Below, in pieces: positions 52,670 to 60,997 of a stretch of 64,000 nt of DNA. Position 1 is the first letter of the stretch. The number at the start of each line of letters is the position of its first letter. This DNA is from LSUCC0057 sp048549915 (lineage in GTDB: Bacteria; Pseudomonadota; Gammaproteobacteria; Pseudomonadales; Porticoccaceae). Location: assembly GCA_048549915.1 (NCBI GenBank), contig JBLYYE010000044.1, positions 1 to 64,000 on the forward strand, read 5' to 3'. Both the position numbers and the translations under genes were made by a program. The notes below the pieces were generated by a model, which saw nothing but the letters and a program-made list of their open reading frames with translations, ran no database searches and was not told the origin of the DNA.

Positions 52670-53007
52670 CTTTTATTATTACGCTATTGCTCACCACTGC
52701 TGTGATTGCTGTCGCGCTGCTCGGGTTTTACTGGTTTGGCGTGCCCAATTACCGTGTCGATGAAAAAAACCTCACCGCGTTAATTGGGCAAACTTTACAG
52801 GGCAGTGCCAGCCCGAGCGACTGGGACGTGCTGGCCAGCTTTATGATCCACCACAATGACCAGCTCGAGCAGTTGCGCTGCCAGTTGGTCTCTATAGCCG
52901 AGCATGAGATGATTGCTGGCAGTAATCCGGTGCGGTTTACTCCGCTGGGTGAGTGCCAGCTGCACGAACAGCTGGCGGCCATAAAACGCTTAAGTGAGTC
53001 TTCTTAA
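52666..53007 (+). CDS. Small single-pass membrane protein of unknown function
   Basis: I do not recognise this 113-residue protein. It has one N-terminal transmembrane helix (about 3-24, ending in FYWFG), followed by a helical soluble domain with a WDVLASFMIHHNDQLEQLRCQLVSIAEHEM helix (two parts shown within about 53-85). The GTG start overlaps the TSUP stop by 4 nt, so expression is coupled to that transporter. The AI-2E transporter starts 14 nt after it. A subunit of either is possible. Confidence 0.65.
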   Translation: MTFIITLLLTTAVIAVALLGFYWFGVPNYRVDEKNLTALIGQTLQGSASPSDWDVLASFMIHHNDQLEQLRCQLVSIAEHEMIAGSNPVRFTPLGECQLHEQLAAIKRLSESS

Positions 53008-53021
53008 CAAGAGTACAGATA

Positions 53022-54143
53022 ATGAGCGAACAGAGTTCAACTGACCCGCAAATAACGCCGTCGCTGCCAGCGCTGATCGAGAGCGCAGAGAATGTTGTCG
53101 GTGGTGCTGAAAATAGCCAGTCTACACGCTACGCCAGCTGGTTGGTGGCGCTGCTGGGTGCTGCTGCAGCGGTGGTGATTATTGCCGGTTTGCGAGTGGC
53201 AGCTGAACTAATCGTACCGATGCTTTTGGCCGTTTTTACTGCGATGATTCTTTCGCCACCGCTGCGCTGGCTTAAAGCTAAACGTTTTCCCGCACCGTTA
53301 GCCATCGCCTTATTGATAGGTCTGGTTATTGTCATCACTATGATGGTGGCGGCGGTAGTCAGTGCTGCGATTAGTGATTTTCGCTTAGCGCTGCCCACTT
53401 ATGGTTCACAGTTTGAAACCCTCAGCAGCAGCTTAGTCGCTGCACTTGCCCAGTACGGTATAGTGCTCGACCAGTCCCAGTGGCAGACGCTGTTTGACCC
53501 CAGCGCATTGTTTAAAATGGTCGCCAATACGCTCTCTTCACTGGGCAACGCGCTCACTAATGGCTTGCTAATCCTGCTGCTGGTGGTATTTATTCTGGCC
53601 GAGGACCAGAGCTTTATCGATAAGCTCGAGCGCTCCGGCGGCTCTGCTGCCGGTGTGGCCTCACTGCGCTCCTTCGCCCGCAGTGTTAACTCCTATATGG
53701 CGCTTAAAAGTCTGATCAGTTTAGCGACAGGCATTGTTATCTGGCTGTGGCTCTGGTTGCTGGGTGTCGACTACGCAGTGATGTGGGGGCTGCTGGCTTT
53801 TCTGCTCAACTTTGTCCCCAATGTCGGCTCGCTGATTGCCGCCGTGCCCGCAGTGCTGCTGGCACTATTACAGCTGGGTGTCAGCGGTGCGGTTATGGCG
53901 GCCAGCGGTTATTTAGCGGTCAATTTTGTTATGGGCAACCTGATTGAGCCCAGAGTAATGGGCCGCGGCCTCAACCTTTCGCCGCTGGTAATTTTCCTGT
54001 CGCTGCTGTTGTGGGGTTGGGTGCTCGGCCCTGTCGGTATGCTGCTGTCGGTGCCGCTCACCATTATGCTCAAGCTGGCGCTGGAAAGTCGTCAACAGAG
54101 TGCATGGGTGGGTGCTATGTTAGGCGGTAGTCAGATTAATTAG
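53022..54143 (+). CDS. AI-2E/PerM family transporter
   Basis: A 373-residue membrane protein with about eight helices of the AI-2 exporter/PerM family. Seen: PMLLAVFTAMILSPPLRWL near the N-terminus and the C-terminal LLAFLLNFVPNVGSLIAAVPAVLLALLQLG with GNLIEPRVMGRGLNLSPLVIFL. These are the family's most conserved stretches. Relatives act in Na+(Li+)/H+ exchange or peptidoglycan/lipid export, so the name does not fix the substrate. A strong terminator follows at 54157-54187. Confidence 0.88.
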   Translation: MSEQSSTDPQITPSLPALIESAENVVGGAENSQSTRYASWLVALLGAAAAVVIIAGLRVAAELIVPMLLAVFTAMILSPPLRWLKAKRFPAPLAIALLIGLVIVITMMVAAVVSAAISDFRLALPTYGSQFETLSSSLVAALAQYGIVLDQSQWQTLFDPSALFKMVANTLSSLGNALTNGLLILLLVVFILAEDQSFIDKLERSGGSAAGVASLRSFARSVNSYMALKSLISLATGIVIWLWLWLLGVDYAVMWGLLAFLLNFVPNVGSLIAAVPAVLLALLQLGVSGAVMAASGYLAVNFVMGNLIEPRVMGRGLNLSPLVIFLSLLLWGWVLGPVGMLLSVPLTIMLKLALESRQQSAWVGAMLGGSQIN

Positions 54144-54150
54144 GCGGCAA

Positions 54151-54187
54151 AAAAAAACGCCCGACAGCTCTCTGTCGGGCGTTTTTT
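54151..54187. terminator. Bidirectional intrinsic terminator
   Basis: ACGCCCGACAG-CTCT-CTGTCGGGCGT is a perfect 11-bp stem with an A-tract on the left and a T-tract on the right. It ends the AI-2E operon (+) and the convergent DUF481-like gene (-). Confidence 0.93.
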
Positions 54188-54203
54188 GATTTTGGTAATC
54201 TGT

Positions 54204-54947
54204 TTAGAATCGGTAAGAAATACTGGTCTCAAATTGAGTGGCGCGTTTGGGAATATTTTCAAACGGTGTTGTATTCATATTGTTTGAGTAAGAAAAATTC
54301 ACATCGGTGCGCTCTCCCAGGGGCACAATCAAGCTGCTCTCCAGTGTAGTTCTGTAGTCGTCAAAATCACTCAGATTGGGCTGATGGTATATGACAACGT
54401 TGAGTTTGTTGTTGCTCTTAAACGTCCACTGTAACTGCGTGGAGAGTGTCATACGGTCGACATCGCGATTCAGGGTTGCATCGGTAAGGTGCTCTTCTTT
54501 TTCGTTCATGACACCTACCATCACATGGTAGCTAAGTTGCTCGTTTAAATCGCGGTAACTCAAGCCGCCACCAATCAGTTCGCGCTCAGCAACCAAATTT
54601 ACATCGTTCGCCTGGTTTTGATAAAAAGTTTCACCGCGCAATGGACCAACCAACTCTTTGCGAACGTAGCGTAAATGTACCAATTTGTTGTCAGTTACAT
54701 CGTTGCCGTTGGTCTCGTTATAAGCGAGGCCACCGTGTGAGCGAAATTGATTGAGGCCGTTGTTGTACTCGGTAGAGTAGTTGGCGCCGTAAACAGTCTT
54801 TTCGGTCTTGCCCGTGGTCTCAGCGTAAGAGCCCGCTAGCTTTAAAGTCCAGCCCTCCAGCTCTTCGTTGAGCCCTTGAACAATGACAGTAGCTAAACTT
54901 TGTGTGGAGAGTGCCAGCAGTGGCAGTGCGAGTAATTTGCGCAACAT
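54204..54947 (-). CDS. DUF481-like outer-membrane protein
   Basis: A 247-residue exported protein: signal peptide about 1-19 (ALSTQSLA), then a beta-rich barrel. Strand pattern WTLKLAGSYAETTGKTEKTVY and the repeated NLVAERELIGGGLSYRDL stretch match the DUF481 group, and it ends SISYRF, a BAM-type C-terminus. Function is unknown; relatives are stress- or salt-induced outer-membrane proteins. It stands alone, with a 187-bp upstream stretch leading into the repeat array. Confidence 0.75.
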   Translation of the reverse strand: MLRKLLALPLLALSTQSLATVIVQGLNEELEGWTLKLAGSYAETTGKTEKTVYGANYSTEYNNGLNQFRSHGGLAYNETNGNDVTDNKLVHLRYVRKELVGPLRGETFYQNQANDVNLVAERELIGGGLSYRDLNEQLSYHVMVGVMNEKEEHLTDATLNRDVDRMTLSTQLQWTFKSNNKLNVVIYHQPNLSDFDDYRTTLESSLIVPLGERTDVNFSYSNNMNTTPFENIPKRATQFETSISYRF

Positions 54948-55134
54948 TTTGAATTCCTTCGGGGCTTGTTTTGACTGTACAGCTCTGGCCCCTGTCAGTC
55001 ATTTTAGTTGTCTAGATAAGTTGCTCGGCCAGAAACAGCGCGCAATTTAACTAAACTAGGTTTTTATTGCAATATCAGGCAGTTATAAAAAAGTAGCGCT
55101 GTGAATGAAGCTCTGCCTCTCTGTAAGTGGATTG
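54948..55134. other. Gene-free spacer upstream of the DUF481-like gene
   Basis: I see no gene here. The stretch holds the likely promoter of the minus-strand DUF481-like gene and an AT-rich segment around 55040-55100, then gives way to the tandem array. Confidence 0.5.
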
Positions 55135-55376
55135 ATGCCAATCCGCTGTGGCGGTTTGGCACCCTGCGGGCGCGATGTCAATTGGTAGGGTCGGCGGAAT
55201 GATGCCAATCCGCTCTGGCGGTTTGGCACCCTGCGGGCGGGATGTCAATTGTTAGGGTCGGCGGAATGATGCCAACCCGCTGTGGCGGTTTGGCACCCTG
55301 CGGGCGGGATGTCAATTGTTAGGGTCGGCGGAATGATGCCAATCCGCTCTGGCGGTTTGGCACCCTGCGGGCGCCT
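55135..55376. repeat. 67-bp-period tandem repeat, four copies
   Basis: Units begin with ATGCCAATCCGC at 55135, 55202, 55269 and 55336, so the period is exactly 67 bp; the last copy is cut and joins a longer unit. Each unit holds GCCAATCCGC-TSTG-GCGGTTTGGC, an inverted repeat with 9 of 10 pairs, followed by ACCCTGCGGGC. Units differ at single positions (for example GCTGTGG or GCTCTGG), so they are partly aged duplications. They run beside the tRNA-Phe gene. Not coding by composition. Confidence 0.85.
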
Positions 55377-55442
55377 GCGGCGTCCAAAACGCTGTGCGCG
55401 TTTTGTTGAACCAAGCGGTGGTTCTCATCCAGCCTTGGCCAC

Positions 55443-55472
55443 AAAAAAAGCCCCGTCCTATGGACGAGGCTT
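55443..55472 (-). terminator. Second (distal) copy of the tRNA-Phe terminator
   Basis: AAGCCCCGTCC-TAT-GGACGAGGCTT with an A-tract to its left gives, on the minus strand, a hairpin followed by T's. It is the duplicate of 55611-55641. Confidence 0.6.
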
Positions 55473-55610
55473 ATTCAGGTAGGGTCAGCGGAATGATGCC
55501 AATCCGCTGTGGCGGTTTGGCACCCTGCGGGCGCCTGCGGGCGCCTGCGGTGTCCAAAACGCTCTTCGTGTTTTGTCGAACCAAGCGCTGGTTCTCATCC
55601 AGCCTTGGCC

Positions 55611-55641
55611 AAAAAAAAGCCCCATCCTATGGACGAGGCTT
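55611..55641 (-). terminator. Intrinsic terminator of tRNA-Phe
   Basis: On the minus strand AGCCTCGTCC-ATA-GGATGGGGCT is followed by eight T, starting about 8 nt after the tRNA CCA end. Confidence 0.75.
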
Positions 55642-55648
55642 GTTTTTA

Positions 55649-55724
55649 TGGTGCCCAGAGGCGGAATCGAACCACCGACACGGGGATTTTCAATCCCCTG
55701 CTCTACCAACTGAGCTATCTGGGC
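55649..55724 (-). tRNA. tRNA-Phe (GAA)
   Basis: The minus strand gives a 76-nt cloverleaf beginning GCCCAGATAGCTCAGTTGG and ending TCTGGGCACCA with encoded CCA. The acceptor pairs GCCCAGA/TCTGGGC; the anticodon stem-loop GGGGATTGAAAATCCCC carries anticodon GAA; the T-arm has GGTTCGATTCC. It is close to the E. coli tRNA-Phe sequence. It lies 95 nt from yggX, as in pseudomonads, and is followed by a duplicated terminator segment. Confidence 0.97.
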
Positions 55725-55819
55725 AAAACTTGTGAGGTAGTTGTGCTGCCTCAAATAAGGCGCGTATTAAACCGTCCGCGCGCCAGTTCGTCAAGGCTGG
55801 AGATAGGAAATTTGTAAAT

Positions 55820-56092
55820 TTACTCGCTGGGCGCGACGTAGCCTTCCGCTTGGTCTACTTCTTCGCCGGAGAAAAATTTATCGCGCTGTTCAGCCAGGTA
55901 GGTGCGTGCGGTCATATCCATCATATTCAGACGCATCTCATTGATGAGGGTTGTCTGGTGCGCCATCCATAACTGCCAAGCTTCTTTTGAAACATGGTTA
56001 AATACTTCTTCGCCCTTAGGGCCTGGAAAGGGCGGCTGGTCGAGTGCGGGGAGTTCGCGTTTGAGTTTTTTGCACATCACAGTTCTGGCCAT
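55820..56092 (-). CDS. yggX: Probable Fe(2+)-trafficking protein YggX
   Basis: A 90-residue cytosolic protein linked to Fe-S cluster protection and iron trafficking. MARTVMCKKLKRELPALDQPPFPG contains the conserved N-terminal Cys7, and KEAWQLWMAHQTTLINEMRLN is the core helix (quoted in parts). It follows mutY by 13 nt, the classical mutY-yggX pair; MutY itself carries a [4Fe-4S] cluster. Confidence 0.95.
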   Translation of the reverse strand: MARTVMCKKLKRELPALDQPPFPGPKGEEVFNHVSKEAWQLWMAHQTTLINEMRLNMMDMTARTYLAEQRDKFFSGEEVDQAEGYVAPSE

Positions 56093-56105
56093 AGTGTCCT
56101 CTTTG

Positions 56106-57194
56106 TTAATCGGTTGTCAGTGCGGCAGTTTTGAGCATTTTCACGACAGGGGCGGGTAACCCGAGCAGTTCTGATTGAGTGTCTATGTTATACCAAACTT
56201 GGTCACTGTTGTCGGCCACCTGCTGTCCACAGTAGTCGGCATTGACGTCTGCGACACGGTAGTCGAGGTGATAGTGACTAAAAGTGTGTCGCTGTTGGGG
56301 GCCGAAATGGGAACTGTTTAGCGTAAAGCCGAGCTCTTCTATAAGTGCAGGGAGTTGCTCGATAGCTTCACAGCGCGGCGGCACCCACAGTCCACCCCAC
56401 AGACCGGTGGGAGGGTTGCGCTGCAGCAGTACCTCGCCGTGCTGATTGCGGATGAGTGCGAAGATCGCATTGCGGACAGGTAATTTTTTCTTCGGTTTTT
56501 TGCCGGGGTAGTCGGCGACAGTTTCGGTTGAATGGGCAATGCAGTCGACATTGACTGGGCAGTGATAACAGTTGGGCTTGCTGCGAGTGCAGAGCGTGGC
56601 TCCGAGGTCCATCATGGCTTGGCTGTAAGCGCCACTGCTCTTTTGGGGTGTCAGTGTTTCGCTAACTTGCCAAAGTGCTTTATGAACAGCGGTAGTGCCG
56701 GGCCAGCCGGCTACCGCACGATGTCGAGCCAAAACTCGCTTGACGTTGCCGTCGAGTATTGCGGCGCGCTGGCCGTGTGCAATAGAGACGATAGCGCCAG
56801 CAGTAGAGCGGCCGATACCGGGGAGCTGTTCGAGTAGCTCGACGCTCTCAGGGAAACGACCATCGTATTGATTAGTGATCAGTTGAGCCGCTTTGTGCAG
56901 GTTGCGGGCCCTGGCGTAATAGCCAAGCCCAGTCCAGAGATGTAATACCTCGTCAATAGGTGCTGCAGCCAATTTCGCGACAGTGGCAAAGTTCTGCATA
57001 AAACGTTCGAAATAGGGGATTACAGTATTCACTTGCGTCTGCTGCAGCATAATCTCTGAGACCCAGACGCGGTAGGGCGTAATACTCTTCTGCCAGGGTA
57101 GATCGTGCCTGCCGCTGTGGCTAGACCACGCTAGCACACGCTCGCTAAAGGTGACGGCAAGTTCGGTATCAATATTATCTGCAGTGGCACTCAC
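56106..57194 (-). CDS. mutY: A/G-specific adenine glycosylase MutY
   Basis: A 362-residue repair enzyme removing A opposite 8-oxoG. The catalytic Glu is in SEIMLQQTQVNTV; the helix-hairpin-helix is ELLEQLPGIGRSTAGAI with catalytic Asp in AILDGNVKRVLAR. The [4Fe-4S] loop is CTRSKPNCYHCPVNVDC (C-x6-C-x2-C-x5-C). The C-terminal NUDIX-like domain (8-oxoG reader) starts at about 230. Its start overlaps asmA's end by 4 nt. Confidence 0.95.
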   Translation of the reverse strand: MSATADNIDTELAVTFSERVLAWSSHSGRHDLPWQKSITPYRVWVSEIMLQQTQVNTVIPYFERFMQNFATVAKLAAAPIDEVLHLWTGLGYYARARNLHKAAQLITNQYDGRFPESVELLEQLPGIGRSTAGAIVSIAHGQRAAILDGNVKRVLARHRAVAGWPGTTAVHKALWQVSETLTPQKSSGAYSQAMMDLGATLCTRSKPNCYHCPVNVDCIAHSTETVADYPGKKPKKKLPVRNAIFALIRNQHGEVLLQRNPPTGLWGGLWVPPRCEAIEQLPALIEELGFTLNSSHFGPQQRHTFSHYHLDYRVADVNADYCGQQVADNSDQVWYNIDTQSELLGLPAPVVKMLKTAALTTD

Positions 57195-58693
57195 TGGAAA
57201 AGTTTGTCCAGCAGTGGAGAGAGTGCGTTATCGCTATTTTTTTCTAGTTTGCGCTGCAATGTTTCTAGTAATTTAGTTTTGAGTAGTTGCCTGACTACGC
57301 GCTGATCGAGGCTGCAACTCTGGCTGGGCTGATCTGAGTAGTTGCCTTTGCAGGTAAATGGTAATGGTCGGTCGGCGAGTTTGTCACTGACATCGCATCC
57401 GCGGCTGTTGGCAACGACGCTGTCCAGAGTGGCAGAAAAATCCAGTTGATAGCGCTGTTTGGTCAGCTCTACGTTGCCGTCGCCCTGCAGTGAAAGTGCG
57501 TCAGTGCCACCGGCAATATCGCTTAAAAATAATTTACCCTGACTAAGCTGCCAATTAGCGCTGATATCTTGAAGCTCAGTTTGTGCGCTCTGGTTAGTGG
57601 TAACTGCACGCTGCTTGCTTAGTGACTTACCCTCGAGCAGTGTTGCAGCACTGCAGAAATCGCGCTCTAAGTTGGTGGCTGTAAACAGTAGGGCCTCACT
57701 GTTGAGCTGTCCACGGCCACTGACCACAGTGAGCAGAGAGGGACTGCCACTACTAGCTAACGGTATTGTGCCACTCCAGTCGCCCGTAAAATTGATAAAT
57801 CCAGCCAGTGGCAGATCGCTTTGTTGGCTGGCTAACAGAGGTTCAATAGAGAGCTGCAGCAGCTGGCTTTTTGCGGTGAACGTGGTGCTGTCTGTTGTGA
57901 TATCGGCGTGTCCATTGGCTTCAATTTTTCCACCGCCTAAGTTGCCTGTGAGTGAATCAAGGGTAATAGCGTTACTGGATACATCAAGTTGAGCTTGCAG
58001 CTGCTCAATCCATAGCGGTTGAGCACCACTGAGAAGGCCTATGTTGAGTTGGGCATCGTGTAAGCTAACTTTAGCCCTACCGCTGTCGCGCCACTCTAGA
58101 TCTATGGCTAGTTGGCCATTGACTGCAGTTTGTTCATTAGCTACGGCCTGTATGGCGCCTACCTGTTCGCTTAGCTGCAACCTCCCCTCGATCTCAACAG
58201 TGGTTGTATGACCGGCTAGAGGTGCTGTGATCGAACTATTGGTGATATCAATATGGTTAATATTGAGGCTGCTGTTTGCCGAAGAGGATGGTTCGCTGGA
58301 CGTGCTTTTAGAGGTGCCACCCATCGCCGCTAGTGCAGCAAAGTTATTGATTGCGATGTCAGCACCATCGATTGCAATGGTGTCTAGCCCGAGTTGACCG
58401 CTGACTAACTGTTGCCAATCAGCGGCTACGCTAAGATTGGTGATCTCTGCGCGCAGATTGGCCTGTTGTGGATCAGCCGAGTCTGAAAATGTAATTTCGC
58501 TGAGAGTGACGCGCGGTGCTGGCCAAACGCTCCAACCAATATCACCGGCCACTTTGAGTTGGTAGCCCTGTTTGGCAGCAAGTTGTTCGAGCTGCTCTGA
58601 GAGGTTGAGTTGTGAGACCAGTGCCGACAGCGCCGCGATGGCAACAGCTAACGCGGCAACTGTGGCAATAATAACTTTACTTAGGCTTTTCAT
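57191..58693 (-). CDS. AsmA-family envelope protein
   Basis: A 500-residue inner-membrane-anchored periplasmic protein. The N-terminal helix (about 7-27) is followed by the AsmA opening GYQLKVAGDIGWSVWPAPRVTLSEITF (about 42-68), and the C-terminal AsmA_2-like part has GRGQLNSEALLFTATNLERDFC. It is shorter than E. coli AsmA (617 aa). AsmA-like proteins are thought to move phospholipids to the outer membrane. The asmA-mutY-yggX order matches pseudomonads. It is followed upstream by the TonB receptor, 47 nt away. Confidence 0.85.
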   Translation of the reverse strand: MKSLSKVIIATVAALAVAIAALSALVSQLNLSEQLEQLAAKQGYQLKVAGDIGWSVWPAPRVTLSEITFSDSADPQQANLRAEITNLSVAADWQQLVSGQLGLDTIAIDGADIAINNFAALAAMGGTSKSTSSEPSSSANSSLNINHIDITNSSITAPLAGHTTTVEIEGRLQLSEQVGAIQAVANEQTAVNGQLAIDLEWRDSGRAKVSLHDAQLNIGLLSGAQPLWIEQLQAQLDVSSNAITLDSLTGNLGGGKIEANGHADITTDSTTFTAKSQLLQLSIEPLLASQQSDLPLAGFINFTGDWSGTIPLASSGSPSLLTVVSGRGQLNSEALLFTATNLERDFCSAATLLEGKSLSKQRAVTTNQSAQTELQDISANWQLSQGKLFLSDIAGGTDALSLQGDGNVELTKQRYQLDFSATLDSVVANSRGCDVSDKLADRPLPFTCKGNYSDQPSQSCSLDQRVVRQLLKTKLLETLQRKLEKNSDNALSPLLDKLFQ

Positions 58694-58739
58694 AGCATCA
58701 CCTCTGGTTGGCGAGCCACTGCCAACCAGAGGCTCGGCC

Positions 58740-60899
58740 TTAGTCGATAGTGTAGCGCAGTGAGAGCACTACTGTGCGACCGCTCTCAGGTGCCAAGTTG
58801 CGAATAGCTGAGCTGGCATTGCGTATCTCTTCATCAGTGAGATTGTCTACCGATAGCCCCCAGTTGAACTGTTGCCACTGGTAGTTCACTCCCAGTGAGA
58901 GTGCGGTATAACCTGTCGTAGTGCTCTCTGCTCGCCCGACACGATTTTGTGACTTTACTCGTTCTAGCGCAGCATTCCAGGCCCACTGATCGTAGTTGCT
59001 CTGCCAACTCAAGGTGGCAGAATCGGCTGGTACTCGCGGTACGGCATAACCGTCATCGAGTTTGGCGCGGACACGATCAGCTTGCAGCACCAGTTGGTGG
59101 TGTTTAGCAATCGGTACAGCCAGCTCTAGCTCTATCCCCTGAAAAGAAGCTGGCTGCTGATCATACTGGTAGCAGAGCGGTGCCTCCTCAAAGTGCTCTA
59201 GACTGTCATCAAAATTGCTCAGAGCCGCACTGCAGCTGTCACTGTCGACACTAAAGCGTTGCCAGCCACTGTCATCAGCGAGTGCCGAGAGATAAGTGAA
59301 ACGACTAAACTCATTGCGATAGATAGTTGCTTCAAATTCCACCGTGCGATCATGGTTAGCCTGCCAAGCCCATCTCGCATTGAGCTCTCCACTCAAAGCG
59401 CGCTCACTGTCCAGGTCATTACTGCCGAGTTCAACCGCGCTAGTGGCGGCGTGGTAACCATCAGAATAGAGCTCTTCAACCGTTGGTGCACGCTCACTAC
59501 GATCTACTCGCAGAGCGATAATTGGCGAACTCCAGCCACTTTTTTCCGAACCATAGATGAGAGCAGCACTGGTATTAAACAGCGTGTTATCAGTGCGTTT
59601 AGAAAACCCCTCGGCGTCAATGCGCTGCCAATCCAGACGGCTACCTAGCTCGACGCGCAAGTCATTGCGCTGCCACTCGCCCAGCCAAAAAATACCGCCG
59701 GAGTCGGCAGTGCTGTCGGGCGTTATTGGCTGCTCTGCGATTACAGCGCTATTTTTGCGCTCTAGCTGGATACCCACTGCTCCCTGATGTTGTTTACTGC
59801 GTTGATAAAGAGCCTCACTGCGCCAGTTGAATTGTTCGATATCAAAACGCGCTTCATTATATCGAGCCTCTTCACTAACTCCCCACTCGGTGTGGCGATA
59901 GTCACTGTATTGAATATCGCTTGAGAACTGCTGCCAGAGCGCACCATCATGATCATAGCGCCAGCGGCCGTTGAGCGTTGTGCGTTGTAGAGTGATCTCT
60001 ACTCGCTCCTCGTCACCATGCTCATCGTGCTCATCGTGCTCATCGTCATGATGTTCTTCACCAAGATGCAAATGCTCACCAGGTATACCGTAGCGTTGGT
60101 TCAGGCTGTTAGCGCTAAACCCCCACAGTGTATCGCCTCGGTGAAAGCTGTAGCCAAAGCCCAGCGAACTCATGTCGTAGGCGCTATTTTCGAGTATGCC
60201 TGTGGGTTGCTCTAGGTCATCGTTGTTTGCACGGCCTGAGATTTCCAGATCATTGCTGTTGCTGTGGGCACCATCGAGATGCAGTGTATGGCGACCATTA
60301 CCGCCATCCAAACGGCCGGCCAAACTGCCCAGGTCGCCATTGCTGGCATAGCGCATATCTAGAGCGCCTTCAATTTCTGCAAGCGACTGCGGATGAATGC
60401 GGTTGTCGATAAGGTTGATCACCCCACCAATCGCACCAGGTCCATAGCGTAGAGTGGCCGGTCCGCGAATGACTTCAATACGATCAAGCATTAAGGTATC
60501 GAAAGCGTTGGAGTGATCACTGCTCAATGCCGAAGCGTCGCTGCTTGCCATTGAGTTGTTGAGTATCGCCAGACGTTTGCCGCTTTGGCCGCGCACAACG
60601 GGGTGCCCAGAGGCAGGGCCAAAAGAGCTGTTGCTGATGCCCACTTGGCCAGCCAGTGTGGCGCCAAGACTGGAGCGATTGGCTTGGGCAAGCTGGTCGC
60701 CACTGAGTGCTGAGACGTTACCGGCGATTTGGTCGACACTGCGTTGGTGCGGAGAAGCCGATATGACCACCTCTTGCAATGGTTCGGCAGCCATAGTGGG
60801 CAGGCTGGACACAGCCAGTAGTGCAGAAGCGAACGCGCTTTTGCGCGATTGAGTTGGCTTACAGTTTTTCAACCGCTGACGGTTAGAGTTAATCAACAT
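58740..60899 (-). CDS. TonB-dependent receptor, probable zinc transporter (ZnuD-like)
   Basis: A 719-residue outer-membrane receptor. The signal peptide ends PTMAAEP; PLQEVVISA is the TonB box; the plug runs to about 175 (VRGQSGKRLAILNNSM.. DRIEVIRGPATLRYGPGAIGGVINLID). A loop at about 275-297 is packed with His, Asp and Glu (GEEHHDDEHDEHDEHGDEE), encoded partly by three exact 9-bp repeats at 60019-60045; such loops bind zinc in ZnuD. It ends LSLRYTID, so the terminal residue is not aromatic. The small His/Cys protein gene 98 nt upstream supports metal uptake. Confidence 0.88.
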   Translation of the reverse strand: MLINSNRQRLKNCKPTQSRKSAFASALLAVSSLPTMAAEPLQEVVISASPHQRSVDQIAGNVSALSGDQLAQANRSSLGATLAGQVGISNSSFGPASGHPVVRGQSGKRLAILNNSMASSDASALSSDHSNAFDTLMLDRIEVIRGPATLRYGPGAIGGVINLIDNRIHPQSLAEIEGALDMRYASNGDLGSLAGRLDGGNGRHTLHLDGAHSNSNDLEISGRANNDDLEQPTGILENSAYDMSSLGFGYSFHRGDTLWGFSANSLNQRYGIPGEHLHLGEEHHDDEHDEHDEHGDEERVEITLQRTTLNGRWRYDHDGALWQQFSSDIQYSDYRHTEWGVSEEARYNEARFDIEQFNWRSEALYQRSKQHQGAVGIQLERKNSAVIAEQPITPDSTADSGGIFWLGEWQRNDLRVELGSRLDWQRIDAEGFSKRTDNTLFNTSAALIYGSEKSGWSSPIIALRVDRSERAPTVEELYSDGYHAATSAVELGSNDLDSERALSGELNARWAWQANHDRTVEFEATIYRNEFSRFTYLSALADDSGWQRFSVDSDSCSAALSNFDDSLEHFEEAPLCYQYDQQPASFQGIELELAVPIAKHHQLVLQADRVRAKLDDGYAVPRVPADSATLSWQSNYDQWAWNAALERVKSQNRVGRAESTTTGYTALSLGVNYQWQQFNWGLSVDNLTDEEIRNASSAIRNLAPESGRTVVLSLRYTID

Positions 60900-60997
60900 A
60901 ATTTTCTCTCATATACAAAACTCGCCCTGTACCAGAGCACAGAGCCAGAACAAAAAAAATTGCCGAGCAGCGAGGCCGGCAGTAGCAGAACTTTAGA

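Larger units (their letters stand above)
55336..55648. repeat. Duplicated ~160-bp tRNA 3'-flank segment
   Basis: Units 55336-55495 and 55496-55648 share the palindromic start, GTCCAAAACGC, a CCAAGCG-TGGTTCTCATCC stretch, the CCTTGGCC tract and the GCCCC..GGACGAGGC hairpin. The second copy has an extra 10-bp GCGGGCGCCT repeat and point differences. The copy next to tRNA-Phe serves as its terminator, so the duplication copied a terminator outward. Confidence 0.85.

Noticed and set aside
55135..55648. CRISPR array
   Set aside because: The 67-bp units are directly adjacent, with no unique spacers and no cas genes.
55649..55724. tRNA-Phe as an integration site of a mobile element
   Set aside because: The duplicated segment does not include any part of the tRNA gene, and no integrase or cargo genes are nearby.
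55282..55817. Open reading frames running through the tandem repeats on both strands
   Set aside because: They encode only repeated units and part of the tRNA complement, with no ribosome sites or recognisable domains.
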